DNA from: Ciona intestinalis | Lineage: Eukaryota; Chordata; Ascidiacea; Phlebobranchia; Cionidae | Direction: 5' to 3' | Length of the DNA stretch: 64,000 nt | NCBI RefSeq assembly: GCF_000224145.3 | Contig: NC_020174.2 | Location: 270,870 to 334,869, forward strand | Shown here: in pieces, positions 36,875 to 47,400 of the stretch | Position numbering within the stretch: the first letter of the stretch is position 1 | Layout: the number at the start of each line of letters is the position of its first letter | Position numbers and translations under genes: made by a program | Notes under the pieces: generated by a model | Database searches by the model: none | What the model saw: the letters and a program-made list of their open reading frames with translations, nothing else | Told to the model about the DNA's origin: nothing

Positions 36875-39268
36875 ATGGGAGATCGTTTTAGAAATAATCC
36901 TTCAACTTCAACAAGCTCTTCTTCCTCTTCAGGAGAAGACAGTCCCTCAACAGAAGACTCCCCAGGATGCAGTGGGCTAGGCAAAGCAGTGAAACGAAAA
37001 ATGGACGAAGTCGTTCAACCACTAGATATGTACAGCTCGGTGGCGAATAAGATGATGAGAAAGATGGGATATCAGCCGGGTACGGGGTTGGGGAGGGAAA
37101 AGCAGGGAAGGGTGGATATTGTGCCCGCATCGGAGCAGCGAGGGAGGAGGGGGTTGGGGTTGAAGATTAAAGCTTTGAACAAGGATGTTGTGATCGATTG
37201 GGAGGATGAGAAACCTCCAAGTGCGGAAGAAGTTGTGGATTGGTTTCCTCCATATGATGGTGGGATGCCTGAGAAAGGAGAGATGGAAGCATGGGCAGAT
37301 GTTGGGAAGAAGAAGTTGGTTATTGATGACGAGACTTTGTTCTGCGATAATGGGGTGTTAAAGACGGTGTTGGAGTGTAAGTCGATATTCGATGATTTAG
37401 AAGGACAGGAGATGCGGAAAGCAAGGATGAGGTCGAACCCGTATGAAACTATACGTGGAGGGATATTCCTTAATAGAGCTGCGATGAAAATGGCTAACAT
37501 GGATTCGATATTGGATTTCATGTTCACACAGCCAAAGTGTTTGGGGAATAATGAAATTTTATATTTTGCTGATGTCTGTGCTGGACCTGGTGGGTTTTCG
37601 GAGTATATTTTATGGAAGAAAAAGTGGAGAGCTAAGGGATTTGGATTTACATTGAAGGGACCGAATGACTTCAAACTTGGCGATTTCTTTGCAGCGAATT
37701 CCGAGTTTTTTGAGCCCCATTATGGTGTGAATGGAATAGATGGGAATGGAGATATAATGAACACAAGTAATTTGGAGGAATTCCAAGACTTTGTTTTGAC
37801 CAACACAAACGAAAAAGGCGTTCATTTTGTAATGGCTGACGGAGGCTTTTCAGTAGAGGGTCAGGAAAACATTCAAGAGATTCTGACAAAACAACTTTTG
37901 ATGTGCCAGATTGTGTGTGCGTTGTCCATACTACGTGTGGGTGGGAACTTTGTGTTGAAAACATTTGATCTTTTCACCCCTTTTTCAAATGGGTTAATTT
38001 ACTTGCTTAGAATTGCGTTTGAAAACGTGGCCATCTATAAACCAGTGACAAGTCGGCCAGCAAACTCAGAAAGGTACGCAGTCTGCCAAGGTTATCGGGA
38101 TGAAGACCGACAATTGTTCAACTACTTGATTGAAATTAACGATCAAATGAATGAATTCAAAAAGTCTAGCGTCAATCAAGATGTAAAAGCTGTTGTGCCA
38201 TTGGAGATACTGACTGGTGATCAGGAGTTCTTTAATTACATGAAGACATCAAATGAAAGCATTGCAAAAGAACAATGTAAAGGCCTTGCAAAGATTCACG
38301 CCTTTACCAAGGACCGTTCATTAAGAGAAACCAAACAAGCGCAAGTTAGATTGGAATGTTTAAAGAAATGGCAAGTCCCAGATAGAGTTAGATCTGCACC
38401 ACAGAAAACTGATGTCTCTTCGTTGTTTTATAAACTTACCGGCCTAAAAGAGCCGCATGCTAATAGTGAGAGCAAAATGTTAACAAGTGATAACTTGTTG
38501 AGTTCCATCAGAGGTGTGTTTAACTACAAGTGCTATGTGTCCTCTGTGAACAGCAGTATACTTGTAAGTATGGGAGGCTCTTATATCTTCCTTTGGAACA
38601 AGAACAACAGGAGATGGTTGAACCTGACTCAGCTTAAATGTTTAATTCCTCGTGATACAATTCTTGAAGTTGAAATTGCTCAAGAGTTGAAAGGAGAATC
38701 AAAAGGCCAACATAGAGTGACAACAATTCATATTGTGGACGCTCTCTTCTTGGCTGGTGATGATATGAGAGCTTTAAACTACGCAGAGAGAATGCAGAGT
38801 GCTGCAATATTTGCTGAAGCAATTCGTAAACCGAGTTGTAAACATCTGAACCTTGTGAGAACTAAAGAAATCTTCAGGTTAGAAGATGCTGGGAAGATAT
38901 TTACCCAACTTAAGCTCAAAACAGTCAAGGGTGGTGGTTCAATACCTCGCCCATGTTATGAGATCACTAACAGTGATTTATGTTTTGTGCCTCGTGGAAT
39001 TGTGTTTGTTCGTACATCTCAGGACCCATGGTCCATGGAATACAGTCGCTCACAAAACCGTAAATATTTCTTCAACATGCGAACAAACGAGTCTGTGTTC
39101 GAATGCCCCCCGGACTTCAACGCACCTTATGACATTTGCTCCACTTCACGCCTAATATGGGAATGGAGGGACGGGGTCAAAGTTCACCCTGATCAACAGC
39201 ATCATCGTGTGAACAATATTTCAACCGACCAACTTTTAAACTTCGTTCGTTCAAAACTTCCGCATTAA
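36875..39268 (+). CDS. CMTR1: Cap-specific mRNA 2'-O-methyltransferase 1; single exon
   Basis: 797 residues from the ATG at 36875 (MGDRFRNNPS); the frame is open slightly upstream but only from a TTG. Domains in order: Ser-rich N-terminus with a basic KAVKRK nuclear-localisation-type stretch (~38-43); G-patch (~52-98; ANKMMRKMGYQPGTGLG); RrmJ/FtsJ methyltransferase (~190-410) with FLNRAAMKMA, the SAM-binding motif DVCAGPGGFSEYILW, MADGGFSVEGQ and FVLKTFDLFTP; a guanylyltransferase-like region; and a C-terminal WW domain (DPWSMEYSRSQNRKYFFN ... ECPPDF). It methylates the 2'-O of the first transcribed nucleotide (cap1) in the nucleus. Length matches vertebrate CMTR1 (835). The whole coding region is one exon, against about 20 introns in vertebrates. 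A pyrimidine-AG acceptor lies 14 bases before the ATG. Confidence 0.96.
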   Translation: MGDRFRNNPSTSTSSSSSSGEDSPSTEDSPGCSGLGKAVKRKMDEVVQPLDMYSSVANKMMRKMGYQPGTGLGREKQGRVDIVPASEQRGRRGLGLKIKALNKDVVIDWEDEKPPSAEEVVDWFPPYDGGMPEKGEMEAWADVGKKKLVIDDETLFCDNGVLKTVLECKSIFDDLEGQEMRKARMRSNPYETIRGGIFLNRAAMKMANMDSILDFMFTQPKCLGNNEILYFADVCAGPGGFSEYILWKKKWRAKGFGFTLKGPNDFKLGDFFAANSEFFEPHYGVNGIDGNGDIMNTSNLEEFQDFVLTNTNEKGVHFVMADGGFSVEGQENIQEILTKQLLMCQIVCALSILRVGGNFVLKTFDLFTPFSNGLIYLLRIAFENVAIYKPVTSRPANSERYAVCQGYRDEDRQLFNYLIEINDQMNEFKKSSVNQDVKAVVPLEILTGDQEFFNYMKTSNESIAKEQCKGLAKIHAFTKDRSLRETKQAQVRLECLKKWQVPDRVRSAPQKTDVSSLFYKLTGLKEPHANSESKMLTSDNLLSSIRGVFNYKCYVSSVNSSILVSMGGSYIFLWNKNNRRWLNLTQLKCLIPRDTILEVEIAQELKGESKGQHRVTTIHIVDALFLAGDDMRALNYAERMQSAAIFAEAIRKPSCKHLNLVRTKEIFRLEDAGKIFTQLKLKTVKGGGSIPRPCYEITNSDLCFVPRGIVFVRTSQDPWSMEYSRSQNRKYFFNMRTNESVFECPPDFNAPYDICSTSRLIWEWRDGVKVHPDQQHHRVNNISTDQLLNFVRSKLPH

Positions 39269-39993
39269 GTTTCATTTCTTCAAATGTTAATTTTATGATT
39301 TTTTGCCAAGTTCCTATTCATAGTTTTATTATGCAAATGGTATGTCAAATCACTTATGTATGCGTAGTAGTGTGGATTTGGTTGTGTCGATCATAGTTTC
39401 TGTTTTCTAAATTAGAAATGTGTGTACTTATAATGACTTGCGAAGCATGCGTTGTTAACATTACTTTTGTAACTCTGTTCATTGTTTCAAACATTTGAAT
39501 AACTACACACTTGGATTCTTTAGATTCTTTGGTACTGTTTGTGGTGCAACTAATTTCAAAAACTTATCATAATTATACAGTTTTATACAATACATGCTGT
39601 AACTGTTCCTAAATTATTGCTAATTAATGTTTCACTGAACACTTGGCCCTGGGTCGACAAAAGTTTGTGTTTCATTCACCCTGTAATGATAAGTTGTAAA
39701 CCTAATGCCGTAATAATATTAGATCCATGGCCATTGAAACTATAATTAGATGTCCCAAGGCATCATATATCATTTATGCAGTTTAGAAATTATAATTTTG
39801 GCTGTTTCTATACTTTTCCGATCTTGATTTTGAGTTGTTTATTTTTGTTAATTATTTTCATCTGTGTTTAGAACCCAATATTGGTCTAATTTACAGTTTA
39901 TCATACCAATATTAATGGTGTAAACACACTATACATGTCTTTCATGCTAAATATGTGATTGCTATTTTCTTTTAAAGGTTAAACTTTCACAAA
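39269..39993. other. CMTR1-RNPC3 intergenic spacer
   Basis: 725 bases, AT-rich, with no coding signal. It ends in CTATTTTCTTTTAAAG at about 39962-39977, an acceptor-like tract 16 bases before the RNPC3 ATG. Confidence 0.45.
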
Positions 39994-41415
39994 ATGTCGG
40001 ATAAGAAATTGTCAAATATTGTTTTAGTTAAACACCTTCCACCAGAGTTGAGCTTGAAAGAAAAACAAGATTTGTTGAAATGTTTTGGAGCAAACGATGT
40101 CAGAGTCATGTCAAGCAAGGGGCAGCTACGTAATGCTGCGTTTGCGACATTTTCAGACACAAAACATGCTAGTGGTGCAATAAAAAGACTCCACCAGTTG
40201 GAAGTGCTTGGTTATGTATTGTCAGCAGAACATGCGAGAACTTGCCACAAACTACAAGCCATGGATGAAGTAGAAACATCTGTAACATCAAAACCCAGTG
40301 TTGCCAGTGAAAAAGAATACACAAAACCATTAAAGAAATGTGCACACTGTAAAAGGCTGCCACCTATAGCCCCACATTTTGGAATCGAATATTACACAAA
40401 CCCTAAATTGAAATATAAATACCCCGAACCTAATTCAGATATTCTGCTTAATATATGCGGGGCCTTGCTTACTACGCCCAAGCTCTACACACAAGTCTTG
40501 CACCTAATGAATAAAATGAACCTCTTTCCTCCCTTCACAACTGCAATGATCCCACCGATTTTGCAGGAAAAGTTTTCCGAAATTCCTAGAGACCAAACCA
40601 AAGTTTCTTTTGATGCACAGTTGGACAAACATGATCCGTGTGATATGTCAGAATCAGAATCTGAGATCGAGAGTGAAGAGAACGGGAAGGAATTAGATAT
40701 TCCACCACCAGAGCGAGTAAGAAAATCAAAGAAGAGGAAATTACCGAACCAAGTTCTTTCTACATCTCCTAAGCGGAAGTTATCAATGTTAAAGACCGTC
40801 CTCTCAAACCAGGATAACATTGACAAAGTGTTACTACCGAAATCTACAGCCTTTCCTGAAGAAAGTGAAGTGTCAGGTGTTCGTAAAACAATCTCAATGA
40901 AAGTACCTTTGAAAATAAACGTTTTAATTGACGAAACAAACACAGAAAGTTCTTCTGAAGGTTTCGGGAAAATAATTCCTTCTAAAAATGAAGCACAAGA
41001 AGGTAATAAAGTGGAGGGGGTTGAAACTAATGTTGTGTTTGATTTCATCACTGAAAAACAGCTTGAAGATGGGAGATTAAGCTCCAAACAAAGATCTGAT
41101 AATTCCTTGTTTAAGGGTTATAAACTAGGGGAGCCGTCATGCAGGCTTTATGTTAAAAACCTTCCGAAAAAAGCGACGGACAAAGACATGAAGTTTATTT
41201 TCGGGGCTTTTGTTGATTTTTCCAACGAGGACGAAGCCAAGATGTTTGATGTTCGAGTTATGACGCAGGGTAGGATGAAGGGACAAGCCTTCATCGGGAT
41301 GCCAAGTGTGGATTCTGCAACTAAAGCTTTGCAAGCAACTAATGGATATACCTTGATTGGGAAACCAATGATAGTAATGTATGCGAGGTCCAATAAGCCA
41401 AAGAAAGAAAATTGA
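39994..41415 (+). CDS. RNPC3: U11/U12 snRNP 65K protein (RNA-binding region-containing 3); single exon
   Basis: 473 residues starting MSDKKLSNIVLVKHLPPEL. RRM1 (~8-83) has the RNP2-like IVLVKHLP and RNP1-like AAFATF. A central region (CAHCKRLPPIAPHFG, YPEPNSDILLNIC) is typical of this family and is followed by an acidic/basic linker with DMSESESEIESEE. The C-terminal RRM2 (~388-470) starts CRLYVKNLPKKATDKDM and has GQAFIGMPS, with the expanded loop of the U12 stem-loop III-binding RRM. The protein bridges U11 and U12 snRNPs in the minor (U12-type) spliceosome; RRM1 contacts the U11-59K protein in the family. No coding intron. Its presence implies that this genome still splices U12 introns, though I saw none with a U12 consensus here. 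Confidence 0.95.
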   Translation: MSDKKLSNIVLVKHLPPELSLKEKQDLLKCFGANDVRVMSSKGQLRNAAFATFSDTKHASGAIKRLHQLEVLGYVLSAEHARTCHKLQAMDEVETSVTSKPSVASEKEYTKPLKKCAHCKRLPPIAPHFGIEYYTNPKLKYKYPEPNSDILLNICGALLTTPKLYTQVLHLMNKMNLFPPFTTAMIPPILQEKFSEIPRDQTKVSFDAQLDKHDPCDMSESESEIESEENGKELDIPPPERVRKSKKRKLPNQVLSTSPKRKLSMLKTVLSNQDNIDKVLLPKSTAFPEESEVSGVRKTISMKVPLKINVLIDETNTESSSEGFGKIIPSKNEAQEGNKVEGVETNVVFDFITEKQLEDGRLSSKQRSDNSLFKGYKLGEPSCRLYVKNLPKKATDKDMKFIFGAFVDFSNEDEAKMFDVRVMTQGRMKGQAFIGMPSVDSATKALQATNGYTLIGKPMIVMYARSNKPKKEN

Positions 41416-41731
41416 CAATTATACTGAATATGTTAAATTAAGCTTGCCACCTAATTACGATTTGTTTTATATTGGGGTAATGGGTCAATTCTGGTTTACA
41501 TCTCAAGCCCCTTACATGACATGTAACCTCACCCATACAAAGTTATACAATTGTTAACACAATAGCGAACAGTTGACCTATTACACTCTCAGAATTGAGT
41601 GTTTATTTACTACACATGCATACAAAAGTTATTGTAGTTACTCCCTTTTTAATTCTTAGGTAACTATACACTGTTAAAATGAACCTAATTATTCAACCTT
41701 AACTCCAGGTTTAGTTATATTTTGAACTAAA
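41416..41731. other. RNPC3 to CCDC42-like spacer
   Basis: Holds an inverted copy of the 'GGTGAGGTCCTACAG' element (about 41470-41540). An acceptor-like TAACTCCAG lies at 41700-41708, 23 bases before the next ATG. Confidence 0.45.
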
Positions 41732-43269
41732 ATGCCGTTAACTGCCACTTCTAATGAAATGTATCATCTTAATCTGGAACCTCAGAAGAAAAATGTTTTT
41801 GTTACTCAACTAAATGATCGCCCAGAGGAAGGTAACTGCTGAAATACGTATATTATCTTTGCTTTATTATAATATAGCTGATGAAACTGCAGTTAATTTT
41901 AAAGCTATTGCAATGTGTATGACTTCATGGAACAATAGTAAGCAAGCCTGCAATTAGCCCAGATTGAAAAGTTCGAGGCACATTACTGCTATCATTGTTG
42001 GCATATGTATTCTTGGGCAAGGCGCCCATTAATGGCTCAAGTATTGTCTAAATGCCCCATGGAAGGAAGTTCACTTTGTCATTGATTGTACTGTTCATAT
42101 AATAATGCAGTGCAGATAATTCCATGGTTAGCCTGCTCAACTTGCTAACCCTGTTTGGCGCTTATGAAATGTTGCAATAAAATCCTGTGTTTTCAACAGA
42201 TGATGACATTCGTCGATTCCCAGTTGTTCAGGAGACCGCGGACCAACTTGTGGAAAATGGAATCAACACGTTGCAGAAGACGTCATTGCTGAGGAAAGCT
42301 GTGGAGATGGAAGTGGTGGATAAGGAGCTGGCAGAGAAACGGGAGGAGTTTCGAATCAGGATGGAGAAGAATAAAAACAAGGAAGATCTTTTAAGGAAGA
42401 GGCAGGAGAAGATCAAGGAGAGAGTGGCGAAGTTTGATAAATTCCTGAAAGATAATGACGCAAAGAGATCAAGAGCTTTGAGGAAATACCAGATCGAGGT
42501 TAAAGATAATAAATTGAAGACAAAGCAGCTTCAAGATTATTTGAGGGAGTTGGAATTTGCTCGGAAGAATAAAGAAGATTTGGTGAAGAAACTGCAGAGT
42601 CATAAGAAGTTTGAAGATTATATGATGCAGGTTATCGATGCTTTGCCGGAGAATTACCTGGAGATGACGGGTGAAAATATGATCCACAGCGTTATACAGC
42701 GATATGAAGGATTGTCTGCAACGCACCAAGCGCTTATCACAAAGAACCTTCGTCTTGCTGAAGAAATGGAGGAGGGCAATCGTGAGTTGGAGCAAATGAA
42801 GCAAGAACGAGAAGAACAGAGGTTGCTTATTAACAGCCAGATGGCAGAGTTACAGAAATATCAAGAGAAACTGACTCAAAGGGTTCAGAGGCTTGAGCAG
42901 AAAGCAGGGGATACAACTACCATACGTAGGGCACAACTTGGTGAGTTAGGAAGGATCACCATGGCGATTGATAATCTATCTGATGCTTGTCATACACGTA
43001 ACTATCCACCATTAAATGAGATGTCTTACTTGTTTAAGCTTACTATGATCAACCAACACTTCCATGAGAGATTAAGAGTTCAGAAACTTGTCCAGAAACT
43101 AAAGGAATCAAAACAAGTTCCAGTGAAACAAGAAGTTCGGAAAACTTCTCCGAAAAAACACCAGAAAACGTCTGAGCCACAACAACAGGATGTTCGAAAA
43201 AGAGGTAAATTGGCCACAAGGGGGTTCTTGGAGCAACTGACGACCATTAACGAGAAAAGTGAAATCTAA
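41732..43269 (+). CDS. Coiled-coil axonemal protein of the CCDC42/CFAP73 family
   Basis: Two exons, 41732-41831 and 42200-43269 (phase 1 join, G|AT), 389 residues. The N-terminus MPLTATSNEM... with KKNVFVTQL is followed by almost continuous coiled coil. The order of elements fits the CCDC42/CFAP73 (MIA2) family: LLRKAVEMEVVDKELAEKREEF, a middle FDKFLKDNDAKRSRALRKY, VIQRYEGLSATHQALI, and a terminal helical region before a basic QQQDVRKRGKLATRG tail. Members help attach inner-arm dynein I1/f and the modified inner arm to the axonemal doublet, or work in sperm centriole/tail formation. Which paralogue it is cannot be settled by eye. The single 368-base intron contains a SINE fragment (about 41950-42060). 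AATAAA lies at 43609. Confidence 0.75.
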
Positions 43270-43784
43270 AAGTTTTTGTATTTTGTACAACTATAGGTGC
43301 CAAACCAGGGTTGGTAGGTCTACCCTGAAAATGTCAACACTGCATTAATCAGTAAAGATTACAATCAATAAGATTTGTTTTACAAGAATGCATGTCTAAA
43401 TATCCCTGCCTCCCCTGTGGTTTAAAGTATGACCGTCTCTGGGTACAACACATGTGAAAAGATATAAGTTATTTTTGATAGTATCATGTTTCTACACTGT
43501 TATTGTCTAAAGCATTTCGCTTTATGACATCACACTGTAATTTATTCTTTATTTTGTAGAAAAATATTATATTCTTGTTTCAAAAGTTTAGTTTTTAAAA
43601 TATTTTTAAATAAAAGTTTCATTGGTGCACTGCTGTGTTGTTTTTCAGTGAAAGTTAGCTACACAATTTGAAAAAGCATGTTTTTATGAATGTCTACTAA
43701 TCTTATATTGATTGCATTTAACAAAATGCCTACCTACAGGTAATGTTGTAGTATTAGAACACACAAAAGGTTCTTAGAAGTGTT
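43270..43784. other. Convergent 3' spacer
   Basis: 3' flank of the CCDC42-like gene (AATAAA at 43609-43614), meeting the 3' end of the minus-strand ORF at 43785. It contains a repeat fragment (CTCTGCATTAATCAG-type, about 43310-43400) also seen near 54700 and 55270-55350. Confidence 0.45.
43609..43614 (+). terminator. Polyadenylation signal AATAAA
   Basis: Follows the CCDC42/CFAP73-like stop codon by 340 bases. Confidence 0.45.
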
Positions 43785-44051
43785 TTATAAAACTGGTGTA
43801 CCAATATCTTGAACAAAAGCAGGGTTAAGTCGGTTTAAAATAGAATATGGCAATTTACGCTCCAAGGTTTTCAGAAAAAATAGTTTGTATAATGCCTCGT
43901 CATTGTTACTTTCCCGCCAATTCTCAATGACGTCATTAAGATGAGTCAGCATTTTTGGTCGAGCAAATTTCAGTAAAACAGCAATTTTGACGTTGGCAAA
44001 TTTAGTTATTTTACTTATTTTATCACCAAACATTAAAGTACACAGTAACAT
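43785..44051 (-). CDS. Small unidentified protein, 88 aa
   Basis: A complete ATG-to-stop frame (MLLCTLMFGDKISKI... ending DIGTPVL), basic and leucine-rich, with a predicted helical middle (KFARPKMLTHLNDVIENW) and no signal peptide or domain that I recognise. It diverges from MPND with only 364 bases between start codons, a typical arrangement for a bidirectional promoter, which makes a real gene more plausible than its length alone would. It could also be the last exon of a longer gene or a chance frame. Confidence 0.4.
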   Translation of the reverse strand: MLLCTLMFGDKISKITKFANVKIAVLLKFARPKMLTHLNDVIENWRESNNDEALYKLFFLKTLERKLPYSILNRLNPAFVQDIGTPVL

Positions 44052-44415
44052 CTTTTCACAATTGGTGGTTATTCATATATTTTATATTTTTCTTTGCACA
44101 ATAGTAGCTTACACGTCTTGAATAAAGCAGTACACGCGGGTTTAACGAAAGTTGTCGAATTTCTCGAAGTTTGCAATTGGAGCAGTTGACGAAAGTTAGC
44201 ACACATTTCACAATTTAGTTATTATTAAACTTTATTACAAACTGCAGTACAGTGTCTCATATTTAAATAAACGCCGTAATATTATAACAAGTTAAAAGTC
44301 CCCAAGGTGATTTCTTTAGTTTAGCAATATAATTAGTTTAAATAGATGAAGTTAATTGTGACCCTTTTAAGTATTCCCTACAGATTTTGTACCTAACCAA
44401 ATATAGGCTTATACT

Positions 44416-47400
44416 ATGGAGCCTCCTGCTGTAACTAACCCCCCAGCAAACCCCACACCCCCAAGCAACCCCCCAGGCACCCCCCAACCCCCACCTAACC
44501 CAGAGAAACCCATGGCCACCCCAGCCGCACCTGTGGAAAAAGAAGACGACGACTCAAATGCTGATGATACAGAGAGTTTGGATTCGAACAGCAGCAGAAA
44601 AGTAAGTGGCATTCAGTAACTAATACAAAAGTTATACTGGTATGTTGTGGTTAGGTGCTTGCATTGTAACTGAAGGATACACCTGGTTCCATTCTTGATA
44701 CTGATATGTGGTTGTGTCCTTGGTCAAGGCACTTATGGTTATGGATATTGTTCCAATCACTAATAGTTTGGTCTAAATCCGAGGTGCCATGCCTTTGACC
44801 TCACTCACATTAAAGTAAAACAGAAAGTTTAGCACTCATGCTATTGTCTTTGGGGTTTCCCTCAACAACACCCAAGGATAAATAATTTACATTTATTCAA
44901 CTTGTGCTTCCCATTAACAGGATATATCCCCGCGTAGCAGCAGAGGTGGTACCTCACGTAGCGTAACGTTACAAACTCTTGTACAAGAAGGAGTGTTAGA
45001 GCCAGGGAATGGAGTGTTATCCATTGATTACCTGGTGTGTGTTTAGTTGATTTGTTTTTATTTAACAATAAGTTATATAATTTGTGTTTGCTTGTTATTG
45101 TCACAAATCGCAAAAAAGATTGCATCTTATAAATAGTATATATATATTTATTTTTTCTGATATTATAACAAACAAGATACAATAATGAAGATTGGTAAAA
45201 TAATAAAATAATTTCTGGCGTAAATCAACCACTGCTACCGAAAATGCCGCCCGTCTTGGTAACATATAAACTAAAAACAAAGTTCTAGATATTCTATTAA
45301 ATAGGTGTCATACAGGTCTTAAATTTTGGCCAGAGTTGGCCCATTATCCAAATAAAACCTAGTTAAATTCCTACTAAATTTTACTTATCTAACTTTCCCA
45401 GAGTCATAAATACCTTGGTGACTTGCTACCTAATGGAAAGATCTTATGGGACAATGTTCAATTCCCTTCCCCCAGTACTTGGGCAACTCATATTAAGAAG
45501 AAGATTAATCCATCGAAGAAATCGGGCTGTGGGTGGAACTCTGTTAAGTATAAGGTGAAGCATGGTTGTCAAACATAGGGAACCTCATTGATTAATGTGG
45601 TGAATGCAATATACTTTGGCTCTGCTTGTTTGTATAGACACCTAACAGCAGGGTAAAAAATGTTAAAATGTAGTTGCCCTCATAGTCATAAAATACAGGG
45701 AACCTCATTGTATGTTAACTCTATTTTGAAGTGTTCTTAAACTTGATATAGTAAGCTGGGGTACCGGGTAAATAGGTTCATGTTTTTATACAATTGTATC
45801 AGCCCCATTTGGTAGTAAACAAAGAATATTTACAGAATTTTATACCCATAAGCTCAGGACTCTAAACTAGCGTTGTTAATTGTTAAAAATACAGAAAATA
45901 TGTAATATTATTTGCTAACTGCTAACAGTACCCATCTTTCCTTACGCAACTATATTCACCAACAATAATATCACACAGGGCAAGAAACTTGACAAATTGA
46001 AAGCAAATTGGTTTCGAAAAAATGCTGGAGTCGTTCCCACTCATTCACCCGCTGCTGTGAGTCGTTGTTTCATTGATATCTTGTTTATTGGTGGTTATGG
46101 TTGTTATATTCAATATGGGTTAGGTCCTTCAGCAGGGTTTGCCATGGGACCTGGAATAGATAAGTTGACCCATTACCCCCAACAACCAGGGTATTACAAC
46201 CCATTAGTGACCACTGGTCAAATCATGTCTGTTGAGTGTCTGCCGAAAAACACATATAACTTTAAAAGTAGCAGCACGAGCTTTAAACCCTGCGGTTGCA
46301 CTTCAAGTACCTACATACAGATACCATGTATATATACACTATTCATATTTCTTATGTTTAAAAATCAGATAAAGATATATTTTTAGAATTTTGATGAGGA
46401 GCTTATGGCCCAGTGTAACGCAAATACTTTGTTGCTTGATAATAAGATGGTACGGGAAAGACAATCCATGAAATATGCAGAGTTGAAACATCAGACCACT
46501 ATGTAAGTATGTGATCACTGATGAGTTATAACATAATTGTCCTCACTATGTCATAATTATAACATGTATATATATTCTCTGTTCTATATTTAACATTCTT
46601 ACAGCAGAGCAAGCCATAGGACCTGAGTTTTATGCAGAGTTGGTGCATTACCCCAACACCCAGGGAGCTAAAACCCATGAGTGACCACTAGGTTGGAGTA
46701 ACCACCCCTAGAAACTTCTATCTTTAACACCAGATAGCAGCCAGCACAATTTAAACAATCTTTCCCACAGTGACCCAAACACGCTGATCGAGTTTGAAAA
46801 CTTTAATGAAACGAACCCCCAACCTTTCTCTATTGTTGTGTCGTCATCTGTTCTTCTATTGATTGACTTCCATTGTCATTTATCAACTAGCGAGGTTGTG
46901 GGTTACCTTGGGGGGCAGTGGGACCCAAACAAACGATGTAAGTTGATAAGGCATGATACACTTAGGTCCCAAACAATCAGTAAACATTAGCATTAAACAG
47001 TGAACAGTGTTGTGTATGAATAATTGTAAGAAGATTTATAAATGGTACATACATGCCATACTTGTCTGTATATGGATTGTTTTTTACAACCAAATGATAA
47101 CATAGCAACTTCTTACAATTATTTCACCAGGTTTGTTCATCATCCAAGCATTTCCATGCAAATGTAAACTATGTGACCAAGATAATGCAATGGTTGTTGA
47201 ACAAGAGGTAAGTGATATGTTACTTTTATGTGTGCATGTGTTTTGTGCCATATATATATTATGTTTTTTAGCAGTGACCCTCAACCTAATCTATATTGGT
47301 GAGATATCTTTGTTAGAGACCGAGGATTAAGGTTGGGCCCATTACCCCAACACCCATGGTGCTTTTATGATATGTTAATCTAAACGGAATTTATTTACTA

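Noticed and set aside
35490-41415. Polycistronic operon of ECI1-CMTR1-RNPC3
   Set aside because: Spacers of 470 and 725 bases are long for ascidian operons, and ECI1 has its own polyadenylation signal.
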